From: Rhodopseudomonas telluris
GTDB lineage: Bacteria > Pseudomonadota > Alphaproteobacteria > Rhizobiales > Xanthobacteraceae
DNA length: 64,000 bases
Direction of reading: 5' to 3'
NCBI RefSeq assembly: GCF_042432815.1
Contig: NZ_JBHLWM010000012.1
Location: forward strand, 186,001-250,000
Made by a program: the position numbers and the translations under genes. Below are positions 26,443 to 35,271 of the stretch, in pieces. The stretch's first letter is position 1. Every line of letters starts with the position of its first letter. The notes beneath the pieces are model-generated. The model worked only from the letters and a program-made list of their open reading frames with translations, was not told the origin of the DNA and did no database searches.

Positions 26443-27222
26443 CTACGTCCCGAACTGCTCGCTGAGGATCCGCTCCTCGAGGCTGTGGCCGGGGTCGAAC
26501 AGCATGCGCATCGCGATGGTCTTGTCGGAAATCACTTCGACGCGGCGGACGTCGCGGGCTTCGTCGTGATCGGCGACGGCGGCGACCGGGCGCTTGTCGA
26601 CTTCGAGCACTTCGATCACCACGAAGGCGTTGTCGGGCAAGAGCGCGCCGCGCCAGCGCCGTGGCCGGAACGCGGAGATCGGCGTCAGCGCAAGTAACTG
26701 CGCGTTGATCGGCAGGATCGGGCCCTGCGCCGAGAGGTTGTAGGCGGTCGAACCGGCCGGCGTCGCGACCAGGATCCCGTCGGCGACGAGCTCGTGCATG
26801 CGCTCGCGTTCGTCGATGATGATGCGCAGCCGCGCGGCCTGATGGGTCTGGCGGAACAGCGAGACTTCGTTGATGGCGTGGTGGATGTGCACTTCGCCGT
26901 AGATATCGGTGGCGCGCATCAGCAGCGGGTGGATCACGGTCTCGCGCGCCGCGGCGAGGCGTCGATGCAGATCGTGGGTCGAATACTCGTTCATCAGGAA
27001 GCCGACCGTGCCGCGATGCATGCCGTAGATCGGCTTGCCGGTCCGCATGTGCTGATGCAGCGTCTGCAGCATCAAGCCGTCACCGCCGAGCGCGACGACG
27101 ACGTCGGCGTCCTGCGGATCGTGATTGCCGTATTGCGACGCGAGCTGCGCCAGCGCGGCCTGCGCTTCGGCGCTGGTGCTCGCCACGAAGGCGATGCGGT
27201 CTTGTCGCGGGGACGTGCTCAT
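26443..27222 (-). CDS. nadK: NAD kinase
   Basis: Phosphorylates NAD to NADP. The 259-residue protein has the GGDGLMLQTLH motif, HRGTVGFLMNEY, NEVSLFRQ and ATPAGSTAYNLSAQGPIL, all characteristic of NadK/PpnK. The ATG at 27222 gives the normal short alphaproteobacterial length; the open frame upstream has no family sequence. Confidence 0.95.
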   Translation of the reverse strand: MSTSPRQDRIAFVASTSAEAQAALAQLASQYGNHDPQDADVVVALGGDGLMLQTLHQHMRTGKPIYGMHRGTVGFLMNEYSTHDLHRRLAAARETVIHPLLMRATDIYGEVHIHHAINEVSLFRQTHQAARLRIIIDERERMHELVADGILVATPAGSTAYNLSAQGPILPINAQLLALTPISAFRPRRWRGALLPDNAFVVIEVLEVDKRPVAAVADHDEARDVRRVEVISDKTIAMRMLFDPGHSLEERILSEQFGT

Positions 27223-27416
27223 GTGGCGGGCTCGGCGCAGGCTCTGGCTCGAAACGCCGCGACTGAAGCGGATTTCGTTGCCGTCGTCTATACGACGTTT
27301 CCGTGGTTTGTCGAGCCGTCGCCCACGGTGCGTTGCGCGCCGCGATGTGCAGAGGCTGCGGCGCCCACGGGGACGCCGCAGCCTCTCACGCGATCGATCC
27401 TTGCGGCGCGGCGCGA

Positions 27417-27947
27417 TCAGTACGAGCCGCCGGCTCCGGCAATCGCCGTGGCGAGCGAGGTGTATTCCTCGCAGCTCGTATTGCCGCAGAGCGCGGCGAT
27501 GCGGTCGAGATGATATTGCGCGCGCTCGCGGTTGCCCTGTTCGACCTGCCACAGGCCGTAATACTGCCAGGTCTTGGTGTGGTTCGGATCGGTCTTCAGC
27601 GCGCGCTCGTACCACGCCTGCGCGAGCTTGTAGTCGCCGAGCTTGCGATACGAATAGCCGATCAGCGTTGCCACCGAGGCGTTGTCGTCGTGCTGCAGCG
27701 CCTTGAGCTGATCGATCGCCGCCGCGTAGTCGGCGCGGTCGTACACGGTCGCGTAAGCGGCGCGATAGCCGTCCTGGAAACGCTGCTCCGAGCGCTTGTC
27801 CTTCTTCTTGTCGCCGGACTTGGTGTCCGAGGACGGAGGCGGCGAGGGGGTGGAGTCGCCCGCCGCATAGGCGGCGGTCAGCGCCGGCGGCGCGATCAGC
27901 GCGGCCGAGAGCAGGGCAAAGGCGAGCAGTCGCAGTCGTCCGGTCAT
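27417..27947 (-). CDS. Exported tetratricopeptide-repeat protein
   Basis: A 176-residue protein with a signal peptide (LLAFALLSAALIAPPALTAAYA), a Ser/Pro/Lys-rich linker, then TPR-like helices (ASVATLIGYSYRKLGDYKLAQAWYERALKTDPNHTKTWQYYG). It probably serves as a periplasmic protein-contact module. Its N-terminal ATG is preceded by AGGAGACC. Confidence 0.75.
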   Translation of the reverse strand: MTGRLRLLAFALLSAALIAPPALTAAYAAGDSTPSPPPSSDTKSGDKKKDKRSEQRFQDGYRAAYATVYDRADYAAAIDQLKALQHDDNASVATLIGYSYRKLGDYKLAQAWYERALKTDPNHTKTWQYYGLWQVEQGNRERAQYHLDRIAALCGNTSCEEYTSLATAIAGAGGSY

Positions 27948-28222
27948 CGCAGGTCTCCTGTCATCAAGCCGATTCACGCCGAGCGGCCCGCGCTATCAAC
28001 CCCGCGCGCCGCCGTTCAATCCCGCCGGGGCCGCTCTCCGCCGCGAAGCTGACAGCCCATTCATACGGATGAACCCAAGCTGCCGTTTCACTTCAGCTTC
28101 GGTTCAAACGGTGCGGCCTAGCGTCGCGACATGATCGGAAGCCCGGCCGGCGGGCTCACGGTCGAAGCTTCACCAGCCGGCTGTGATTTTGCAACCAACT
28201 TCGTTCAACGAAGGAGACCACC

Positions 28223-28558
28223 ATGATCAAGTCCTTGTCAGCCGCTCTGCTCGCCGTCTCGATGCTCACCGCGCCGGCCTTCGCCGCCGGGGCCGAGAAG
28301 ACTCCGGCTGCCCCCGCTGCGGCGACCGCGACCGACGCCGCCAAGCCGTCCGCGACGCCGATGGCGCAGACCAAGGTCGCGCCGAAGGCCAAGGCGCATG
28401 TCGCCCGTCATCACCACCGCGCCGTGCACCACAAGCTGAACAAGCAGAGCAGCCTGCGCGGCCATCAGCACGTCGCCAAGGCCAGCGTGCAGAGCAACGC
28501 CAAGCAGCATCTGTCGAAGGCTTCGATCCGCCCCGCAGTAGCCCCCAAGCGCGGCTAA
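28223..28558 (+). CDS. Small exported His/Lys/Ala-rich protein
   Basis: A 111-residue protein with a signal peptide (LSAALLAVSMLTAPAFAAG) and a basic low-complexity body with HHH and VHH clusters. Clear ribosome-binding site (GAAGGAGACC). Metal or polyanion binding is possible from composition; no family is recognised. Confidence 0.65.
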   Translation: MIKSLSAALLAVSMLTAPAFAAGAEKTPAAPAAATATDAAKPSATPMAQTKVAPKAKAHVARHHHRAVHHKLNKQSSLRGHQHVAKASVQSNAKQHLSKASIRPAVAPKRG

Positions 28559-28691
28559 GGATCGGACGCTGCGGCCGCACCGGTTCACCACCCCCGGTGC
28601 GGCTGCGGCACGCGGCGCGTGCAGCCGGCTTTGATTCAACGCGCGAAGCGGTTATTGCTGCGGCGTTGCCGTTTACATCCAAGAGCCTGCC

Positions 28692-29093
28692 GTGCCTGTC
28701 TCTGCCCGTCGCCTCGTGCTCGCGCTCGCCGCCGCCGCCACGCTCGGCGGTTGTATCACCGGCGGCGATTCAGGCCCGCCCGATGCCGGCGGCGATGGCG
28801 TGCAGCCGTTTCCGGCGAATTATCGCAGCGAAATCCCGGCGTTTCTCCGCAGCTATCTGAACAATCCGGTCGGCCTGCGCGACGCCATGATGGCCGAGCC
28901 GGTGCAGCGCGACGTCGGCGGCCGGATGCGTTTCGTTTCGTGTCTGCGTTTCACCCCGCAGGGCGGCCGGCCGCAGGACATCGCGATCGTTCACGTCAAC
29001 GGCCGGCTCGATCGCGTCGCCGCCAACGCGACGGAGCTGTGCGCGGCCGCGGTTTATGCGCCGTTTCCCGAGCTGGAAAAATTGTCGCGATAG
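28692..29093 (+). CDS. Hypothetical lipoprotein
   Basis: A 133-residue protein starting at a GTG, with lipobox LGGC near residue 21 and two later cysteines that could form a disulfide (VSCLRF and LCAAAVY). It is probably an envelope lipoprotein of a family restricted to Bradyrhizobiaceae. No function is known to me. Confidence 0.65.
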   Translation: MPVSARRLVLALAAAATLGGCITGGDSGPPDAGGDGVQPFPANYRSEIPAFLRSYLNNPVGLRDAMMAEPVQRDVGGRMRFVSCLRFTPQGGRPQDIAIVHVNGRLDRVAANATELCAAAVYAPFPELEKLSR

Positions 29094-29263
29094 CGCGGAC
29101 CAAATCACAACCCAGCGCGACTAATCTGATGATCAGGGCGAGTTCCGACCTGTTGTCCGGCTGTCACAGTCCGGCTCCAACCTTGCTGCGGCCTTGCCGT
29201 GGGGCAACCAAATTCGCGCCATCTTGTTTTGAGCACATCGGACGACATCGAACGAGGGACACG

Positions 29264-29980
29264 ATGAAGAAAGTTCTGCTCAGCGCCGCTGCGATCTGCG
29301 CGCTCACCGCGCCCGCTTTCGCTGCCGATCTCGGCCCGCGCACCTACGCCAAGGCGCCGCCGCCAGCCTACACTGCGCCCGAAGTGGTGTATAACTGGAC
29401 GGGCTTCTACATCGGCGGCAACGTCGGCGGTGCGTTCGCCGGAAGTAATAACATCCAAAGCGATGCCGGCCGCTTCATGGGCGGTGTGCAGGGCGGCTTC
29501 GACTATCAGTTCGCGCCCAACTGGGTGGTCGGTGTCGAGGCGCAGTACAGCTGGATGGCCTCGAACAACACCGGCGTGCTGTTCTCGGGCGGCAGCACCG
29601 CGACCGAAAACACCCGCGGTCTCGGCTCGGTCACCGGCCGGCTCGGCTACACCTGGGGCCCGGCGCTGCTCTACGCCAAGGGCGGTTACGCGTTCCGCGA
29701 TTCCAGCCTGGGCGTGCTCGATGCCACTGGTGCCGCCGCGGGCTACTCGACCTCGGGCAGCCGCAACGACGGCTATACGGTCGGCGCCGGCCTCGAATAC
29801 ATGTTCGCGCCGAGCTGGTCCGCCAAGGTCGAGTACCAGTACTACAAGTTCGGCGACACCAACTTCACCGGTGGTCCGGCCGACGTGGTCGGCACCTCGT
29901 TCCGCAACGACGATCACACCGTCAAGGCCGGTATCAACTACCGGTTCGGCTGGGGCGGCCCCGCGGTCGCGAAGTACTGA
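29264..29980 (+). CDS. Outer-membrane beta-barrel protein (Omp25/RopB-like)
   Basis: A 238-residue protein with a signal peptide (KKVLLSAAAICALTAPAFAAD) and a Lys/Pro/Ala linker. An eight-stranded barrel pattern follows: WTGFYIGGNVGGAF, FMGGVQGGFDYQFAPNWVVG and the C-terminal VKAGINYRFGW. This is the immunogenic Omp25/RopB group common in rhizobiales. It has its own terminator at 30002-30030. Confidence 0.88.
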   Translation: MKKVLLSAAAICALTAPAFAADLGPRTYAKAPPPAYTAPEVVYNWTGFYIGGNVGGAFAGSNNIQSDAGRFMGGVQGGFDYQFAPNWVVGVEAQYSWMASNNTGVLFSGGSTATENTRGLGSVTGRLGYTWGPALLYAKGGYAFRDSSLGVLDATGAAAGYSTSGSRNDGYTVGAGLEYMFAPSWSAKVEYQYYKFGDTNFTGGPADVVGTSFRNDDHTVKAGINYRFGWGGPAVAKY

Positions 29981-30001
29981 GACAGCCAATTCCACGATAC
30001 G

Positions 30002-30030
30002 AAAGGCCGGCTCCAGTGCCGGCCTTTTTT
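30002..30030 (+). terminator. Rho-independent terminator after the beta-barrel gene
   Basis: Hairpin AAAGGCCGGC - tccagt - GCCGGCCTTT ending in a T-run (TTTTTT), 22 bases after the stop codon. Confidence 0.9.
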
Positions 30031-30138
30031 GTTGCGCGGGGGCCGGCCGGCGCGCGGGAATCGAAGGTTAACGAGTGTTAAATCCCCGGAAAAATATCGG
30101 GCGGGACTCGGGAACCAGAATCGCCCGATGGTCGCCGC

Positions 30139-30246
30139 ATGACGACGATCTCGAAAACCCTGCTCGAGGGGATCCCGGTCGGCCTGACGCTGGCGCTGCT
30201 GGTTGCCTGCGCGGTCAACGTCGTGGTGCTGGCCCGCTGGCTGTAG
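30139..30246 (+). CDS. Tiny single-span membrane protein (35 residues)
   Basis: ATG 30139 to TAG 30246. One hydrophobic helix (VGLTLALLVACAVNVVVLA) ends in RWL. No strong ribosome-binding site is visible. It is the first of three tiny membrane-protein candidates within 550 bases. Confidence 0.4.
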   Translation: MTTISKTLLEGIPVGLTLALLVACAVNVVVLARWL

Positions 30247-30392
30247 CCCGCCGGCTTTCGGGACGCGGCAAGCTGTTGATCGGCATCAAAGCCGCGGACA
30301 CAGGAGACGGCGAATATCGTCGCTGTCGCCCGCTGCGCCGCGTCGCATGTCACGCGCCGGTGCATTGACCGCACCACGGGAGGATAAGTCCG

Positions 30393-30506
30393 ATGTCCGA
30401 ATTCGATATTCTCGTGATCGCTGCTGCTGCGCTGTCGACGCTGGTGATCTGGCTTGGCGTGGTGATCCAGGGCCGCATCGCCGCGGCATTGGCGTCGCGG
30501 CACTAG
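30393..30506 (+). CDS. Tiny single-span membrane protein (37 residues)
   Basis: ATG 30393 to TAG 30506, with a good ribosome-binding site (GGGAGGATAAG). The product starts with an acidic SEFD, then a hydrophobic helix (ILVIAAAALSTLVIWLGVVI), then a basic tail. The RBS makes it more credible than its neighbour. Confidence 0.5.
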   Translation: MSEFDILVIAAAALSTLVIWLGVVIQGRIAAALASRH

Positions 30507-30562
30507 GTCGACCACCGTCGGCTGACCGAGGTCTAACGCCCGGGCGGGCCGCGGGGCGATCG

Positions 30563-30679
30563 TCAGCCGAACATGAACCAGGCTGCGACGCCGAGCAGCG
30601 GGATCACCGCGACGGCGATCATCAGTAACGGGGTAGGTTCGTTGCCTTTGCGGCTCGGATCGTCGAATTTGTCGCTCAT
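30563..30679 (-). CDS. Tiny tail-anchored membrane protein (38 residues)
   Basis: A polar N-terminus (MSDKFDDPSRKGNEPTP) followed by one C-terminal hydrophobic helix ending in WFMFG. Convergent to the previous tiny gene. No family recognised. Confidence 0.45.
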   Translation of the reverse strand: MSDKFDDPSRKGNEPTPLLMIAVAVIPLLGVAAWFMFG

Positions 30680-30918
30680 GCCGGGGCAAGGCGCGGCATG
30701 GCGATCCGTTCCTATCCGTGTCAGTGCGCCTCGGCGCGCGCTCATCCTGGGCACTCCCGCCACCGGGCGCTAAGCTCCGTCCCATGACCGCTGCCGAGAG
30801 CTTCGAGACGGCCCAGATGGCGATCGAGCTGTGAGCGATCCGGCGCCTTGCGAAACTTGCCAGCCCGGCCTTGTCGTCAACGGCCCGCGCTGCTAGCTGT
30901 CTCGACGCAGCGTGCCTC

Positions 30919-30993
30919 GCCGGCGTAGCACAGCGGTAGTGCAGCGGTTTTGTAAACCGAAGGTCGGGAGTTCGATCCTCTCCGCCGGCACCA
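30919..30993 (+). tRNA. tRNA-Thr (anticodon TGT)
   Basis: Acceptor GCCGGCG pairs with CGCCGGC, and the discriminator A and an encoded CCA follow (30990-30993). The anticodon loop TTTGTAA gives TGT; the T-arm GGGAG-TTCGATC-CTCTC is standard. It reads ACN threonine codons. Confidence 0.95.
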
Positions 30994-31150
30994 TGCATCC
31001 CTTGTGAAGCTTGGGGATCCGGCCCGCGTTAACGATTCGCTCGTCACACCGAGCGATCGGACCCGGATTCCTTGTCGCGCGTTAGGCTAACCGGCGCTTC
31101 GCTGCCGCGCCTTAACTCATCCGGCAAGCTTTTCAACTACCCTCGGTGCC

Positions 31151-31639
31151 ATGGCTATGAAACCTGCGACCTCGCGCGCCGCGCTGGCGATTCTGCTCAT
31201 GACCGTGACGGCGGCGCCCGCCTGCGCCGACAGCGGAGGCTTCGGCGTGGTGATTCCGGGCCGGCCCGGCGTTCCGATCATCATCAACGGCCGCGACGTG
31301 TCCTACACGGTGGTCGAGGGCGATTGGGGGCTCGAGCGCGGCGTGCACCGGCAGCCGACGTTCTACGGCAGCCGCCCGGTGCGTCTGCCGGAGGTCGGTC
31401 ACTATTATCCGGGCTCGAACCGCCTGCCGGGTTACGGCCGGCTGGAAATCGAGCCGCCGGCGAACCGGCAATTGCCCAAGCCGGCCGAGAGCTTCAGTCA
31501 ATCCTGGGAGGTCGAGTCGCGGCCTCCGCAGCCGGCGCCGCCGATGGTTCCGATGGACCCGCCGCAGGTGATCATCGCGCCGCCGCTGGAAGAGGGCGGG
31601 CGGCTGCCGCCGCCGAATTTCCGCGGGCCGCGAGGCTAG
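31151..31639 (+). CDS. Exported Pro/Gly-rich hypothetical protein
   Basis: A 162-residue protein with a signal peptide (AALAILLMTVTAAPACAD) and a Pro-rich, mostly extended body with GGFGVVIPGRPGVPIIINGR near the start and PPQPAPPMVPMDPP near the end. Probably an envelope protein. It is followed about 90 bases later by another exported Tyr/Gly-rich protein. Confidence 0.65.
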   Translation: MAMKPATSRAALAILLMTVTAAPACADSGGFGVVIPGRPGVPIIINGRDVSYTVVEGDWGLERGVHRQPTFYGSRPVRLPEVGHYYPGSNRLPGYGRLEIEPPANRQLPKPAESFSQSWEVESRPPQPAPPMVPMDPPQVIIAPPLEEGGRLPPPNFRGPRG

Positions 31640-31730
31640 CCGCTGCGTTGGCTTTCAACCGCACCGATCTCGATCGACGACCAACCCCAACGATAACAAA
31701 GCAAGAAACAGCACCCATCCGGAGAGTAAC

Positions 31731-32276
31731 ATGCGTCAGATGATTTCGGGTTTGATGGCGGCGGTGGCCGTCGTGACCGTCAGCGCCGCGCCGGCGCTGG
31801 CGTGCGGCGGCGGGCTGTTCGCCGGCGCCTGCGCGCCGTGTGGCGCGGTCAGCGCCTGCGGCTCGCCGGCCTATGTGCCATATGATTACGGCTACGGCGC
31901 CGGTTACGGCTCGGCGGAGTTCGAGCGGCTGCCCGACCCGACCCGCTATTACTACGTCAATCAGGGGCCGACCTATTCGGGCCCGGGCAATTTCGCACCG
32001 GTCGCGACATATGACGATCGCCCGGTCTCGGTATGGCGCACCGGCTCGGCCTATACCGGCGGCGTCTATGCCAATGCGATGACGCACCAATATGTCGGCG
32101 GTCCCGTGGCGACGGGACCGGTCGTTTACAGCTATGGCCGCCGCCATATGCGGCATCACCATCGCTACGGCATGTATTACGGCGCCGCGTATCGCGGGCA
32201 ACATGGCGCGCCGCGCTACGCCCATGCGCCGCGTCATCATCGTCCGTACGGGCCGGTACTGCGCCGCAATTACTGA
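31731..32276 (+). CDS. Exported Tyr/Gly/His-rich protein
   Basis: A 181-residue protein with signal peptide, four early cysteines (ACGGGLF, CAPCGAVSACG) and a Tyr/Gly/His-rich tail (RRHMRHHHRYGMYYG). Good RBS (CGGAGAG). The composition suggests a cell-surface or matrix protein. A terminator follows at 32298. Confidence 0.65.
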   Translation: MRQMISGLMAAVAVVTVSAAPALACGGGLFAGACAPCGAVSACGSPAYVPYDYGYGAGYGSAEFERLPDPTRYYYVNQGPTYSGPGNFAPVATYDDRPVSVWRTGSAYTGGVYANAMTHQYVGGPVATGPVVYSYGRRHMRHHHRYGMYYGAAYRGQHGAPRYAHAPRHHRPYGPVLRRNY

Positions 32277-32297
32277 TCGGCAAACTTTAACGCCAAG

Positions 32298-32334
32298 CGC
32301 CCGTCCGCAGCGATGCGGGCGGGCGTTTGTTTTG
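32298..32334 (+). terminator. Rho-independent terminator
   Basis: GCGCCCGTCCGCA - gcga - TGCGGGCGGGCG hairpin followed by TTTGTTTT, shortly after the preceding stop codon. Confidence 0.88.
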
Positions 32335-32453
32335 GGGTCTCAAGGGATGCCGTAGGCGTTGTGGCTACATCCGTCGAGGCGTGCTTCGCACGCGCCTCAG
32401 GATGACGACCCGGCATCGAGGGGGGCTGCATCGGTCAGCCCTTCGACAACCGT

Positions 32454-33272
32454 TCAGCGCATCAGGCCGAGCCGGCTCGCGCCGATATAAAGTGCCAGCG
32501 CCGCGGCGTTGGAGACGTTGAGGCTCTTGATCTCGCCCGGCATGTCGAGCCGCGCCACCACGCTGCAGGTCTCTCGCGTCAGCTGCCGCAGACCCTTGCC
32601 CTCGGCGCCGAGCACCAGCGCCAGCGGCGCGTGCAGGTCGACGGCCGCAAGATCGGCACCGCCCTCGCTGTCCAGCCCGACCGTGAGAAAGCCGCGTTTG
32701 TTCAGCTCGGTCAGCGCGCGGGCGAGGTTCTGCACCAGCACCAGCGGCACCAGCTCCAGCGCGCCGGAGGCGGATTTTGCTAGCACGCCGGTCGCTTCCG
32801 GGCTGTGCCGGGCGGTGGTGACGATTGCCTTCACGGCGAACGCCGCGGCCGATCGCAGAATCGCGCCGACATTATGCGGATCGGTGATCTGGTCGAGCAC
32901 CAGCACGATGCCGTCGTCGGGCAGGGTGTCGATCCGCGGCCCATCCAGCGGATCGGCTTCGGCCAGCATGCCCTGATGCACCGCATCCGGGCCGAGGCGG
33001 TGGTCGATATCGCCCGGACGGACGATTTCGGGCGTCATCTTGGGAACGATGCCCTCGTCGGCGAGCTTGCGGGCGGCGTTCTCGGTGAGCAGCAGCCTGC
33101 GGATTCGGCGCTTCGGGTTGGCCAGCGCCGCCGTGACGGTGTGCCAGCCGTAGAGAATCGCGATGCCCTCGGGCTCGCGTTCGCGCGGCGCGCGGCGGTG
33201 GAAGCGCGGCGGCCCGCCCCGTGGGCGGTCGTCGCGGCGCTGAAAGCGCGGATTTCGGTCTTTTGGACTCAT
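32454..33272 (-). CDS. rlmB: SpoU-family 23S rRNA (guanosine 2'-O-) methyltransferase
   Basis: A 272-residue protein with a basic disordered start, an RNA-binding substrate domain (AILYGWHTVTAALANPKRRIRRLLL), and a SPOUT knot with the motifs LVLDQITDPHNVGAILRSAAAF, LVLGAEGKGLRQL and IPG/LNVSNAAALALYIG. It methylates G2251-type position of 23S rRNA. The ATG at 33272 is chosen over an ORF extension to 33344. It lies between the two tRNA genes. Confidence 0.93.
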   Translation of the reverse strand: MSPKDRNPRFQRRDDRPRGGPPRFHRRAPREREPEGIAILYGWHTVTAALANPKRRIRRLLLTENAARKLADEGIVPKMTPEIVRPGDIDHRLGPDAVHQGMLAEADPLDGPRIDTLPDDGIVLVLDQITDPHNVGAILRSAAAFAVKAIVTTARHSPEATGVLAKSASGALELVPLVLVQNLARALTELNKRGFLTVGLDSEGGADLAAVDLHAPLALVLGAEGKGLRQLTRETCSVVARLDMPGEIKSLNVSNAAALALYIGASRLGLMR

Positions 33273-33473
33273 GGCGCGCTTGTCCCACGGCCTCGTCGCC
33301 AAGGCAATTTCCCCAACCGGATCGATGCGTCGAGAAAATGTCATAGGATTGGTTGACTTGGCCCCCCCGCATCGCCCATAACCGCGCCGCGTTGCAGGCC
33401 CGCCCGCGGGCTCGCTGCGGCTGTCCGGTTCCGGTTTTGCCTGCCACAGGCGTGCGGCCCGGTGGCACAGGGC

Positions 33474-33559
33474 GGGGGAGTGTCCCGAGTGGCAAAGGGA
33501 GCTGACTGTAAATCAGCCGCCTCATGGCTTCGCAGGTTCGAGTCCTGCCTCCCCCACCA
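33474..33559 (+). tRNA. tRNA-Tyr (anticodon GTA)
   Basis: Class II tRNA with a long variable arm: acceptor GGGGGAG pairs with CTCCCCC, discriminator A and encoded CCA end at 33559. The anticodon stem-loop CTGACTGTAAATCAG gives GTA. It is the last ordinary gene before the sulfur/nitrogenase-like region. Confidence 0.96.
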
Positions 33560-34240
33560 TCTGATAAGCTTCTGGAACAATTGAACGATCAAAGCGCGGG
33601 CGATTGCCGCGCCGCTGCGGTTCAGCGGACTGTGGTTGGCCGGGGCCGATCCTGATCCTGCACACGATCGGACCGCTTCTGCCAAGCTTCCGGCCGGGAG
33701 GAGCGCCGGCTTCCGATCGCCGGGACCTGTCGCTGTTCAAGCTGTCGGCGAAGAGGAGACGCATCGCGGCGGCGGGGTGACGCTCCGCATCCATCGTGTG
33801 CTTGGTCGGCAGGAATTCCATCTCCACGGCTGAACCGCCTCTGAGAGGAGCCGTGGCGCGTGGCTCGCTTGGTCATCTGGCGATCTCGCATCGACTGATC
33901 GTCTTGTCGCTCTAATTATCGATCGGGAGGAGCACGACCGTCGGCGGAGTGGAGGCGTTCGACGAGTATTCGCGATCAGAGCTACGTCGTCGCTTCAATC
34001 CTCTCGCTGTCGCTTCGTCGACGAGTGATGAAGTGCGTTGATACCAGCCATCCGTACTCCAAGTGAGAATGCACTGCCGTTCGATTGCAGGCAGTACAGC
34101 TTGTTCCAGATGCGTCGTGGTTTTGGAATTGGTCGGGAAATTCCGTCAACTTATTATCACGCCCCATTGGAGGGGTTCTGTTCGCGTCAACCACCATCGG
34201 ATGGGCGAACAGGCCTGCATTCATTCTCTTGGGGGACATC
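33560..34240. other. Long non-coding gap after tRNA-Tyr
   Basis: Nearly 700 bases with no convincing gene. The sequence is less GC-rich towards its right half (34040-34240). No integrase remnant or direct repeat of the tRNA end is seen. It probably holds the promoter of the outer-membrane channel gene. Confidence 0.45.
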
Positions 34241-35173
34241 ATGTTGAACTTGAACTTCATCACGAAGCCACTGCGTGACCTGCTGCGTGTGGTTGTCAGC
34301 GGAGCGACCTTGATCGTCGTCGGCGGCACAGCGTCCGCCGATCCGGTCAGCCCGGCCGGGTGGACAACCGGCATTGCGCTGGGCGCGCCGCTACCGGAAG
34401 GGGTGTACTTCATCAACACCGCGACCTATTTCGAGCGCTCCAAATCGGGATCGCCGACGATCGACGCCGGCGTCAACATTCCCGTGCTGGCATGGGCGAC
34501 GCCGCTGACGATCTTTGGCGGCCGAGTCGAGGTGCTCGGCATCGTTCCGGAGCTCGCTGTCAGCGTCAATCCGAACACGCCGACCAGCGCTGCATGGCGC
34601 GATTTCTACAATCCCGCCGGCCTCGTCGGCATCGCCTGGGATCTCGGTGGCGGTTGGGGCTTCGCCAACTATGTGGGGGCCTTCGCTCCGGTCAATACCG
34701 CGCTCGGCAACACGCTCAATCTCGGCGGCAATTACTGGACGTTTCTCGAAATCGCGACGCTCGCCTACAATCACGACAGCTGGAGCGCCAGCGCGAACTT
34801 CACCTATTCGAGCAGCGGCAGCGATCGCGATACCGGCATTCACATCCAGCCCGACACGGCGCAGATCGATTTCGCGATCTCCAAGCACTTCAACAAGTGG
34901 GAGGTCGGCTTCGTCGGCTATGGCTCGACCGATCTGGGCACGCCGTGGGCCGGTCGCACGCTCGGCCTTTACGACAAGAAGCAAAGCCGGTTCGCGCTTG
35001 GCGGCCTCGTCGGCTACAATTTCGGCCCGGTGATCACGCAGTTCTATCTGACGCGGGATGTCGCCGAGAGCAATTACAACGGCTACGATACCAGGTTCTG
35101 GTCTCGGGTCATCGTGCCGCTGTGGAATCCCGAGGCGAGGGTGACGAAGAAGCCGCTGATCACCAAGTACTAA
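34241..35173 (+). CDS. Outer-membrane channel of the SphA/MetA-pathway type
   Basis: A 310-residue protein with a signal peptide ending near GGTASADP. A beta-barrel pattern follows, with repeated aromatic-rich strands (GWTTGIALGAPLPEGVYFINTA, WDLGGGWGFANYVG) and a closing YTAFWSRVIVPLW-like region near the C-terminus. Proteins of this type (phenol-degradation meta-pathway/SphA-like) carry hydrophobic small molecules across the outer membrane. Its place next to the sulfur island makes uptake of an organosulfur compound an attractive guess, but only a guess. ATG 34241 follows GGGGGACATC. Confidence 0.75.
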   Translation: MLNLNFITKPLRDLLRVVVSGATLIVVGGTASADPVSPAGWTTGIALGAPLPEGVYFINTATYFERSKSGSPTIDAGVNIPVLAWATPLTIFGGRVEVLGIVPELAVSVNPNTPTSAAWRDFYNPAGLVGIAWDLGGGWGFANYVGAFAPVNTALGNTLNLGGNYWTFLEIATLAYNHDSWSASANFTYSSSGSDRDTGIHIQPDTAQIDFAISKHFNKWEVGFVGYGSTDLGTPWAGRTLGLYDKKQSRFALGGLVGYNFGPVITQFYLTRDVAESNYNGYDTRFWSRVIVPLWNPEARVTKKPLITKY

Positions 35174-35271
35174 GGTGGCCCCGAGCAGCTGGCGCAGCGA
35201 TCATCGAGATCGCGGCGCCGGCACCATCTCGCGCCCGACGACATTCAGGGCCGGCTCTGTCACGACGTCGA

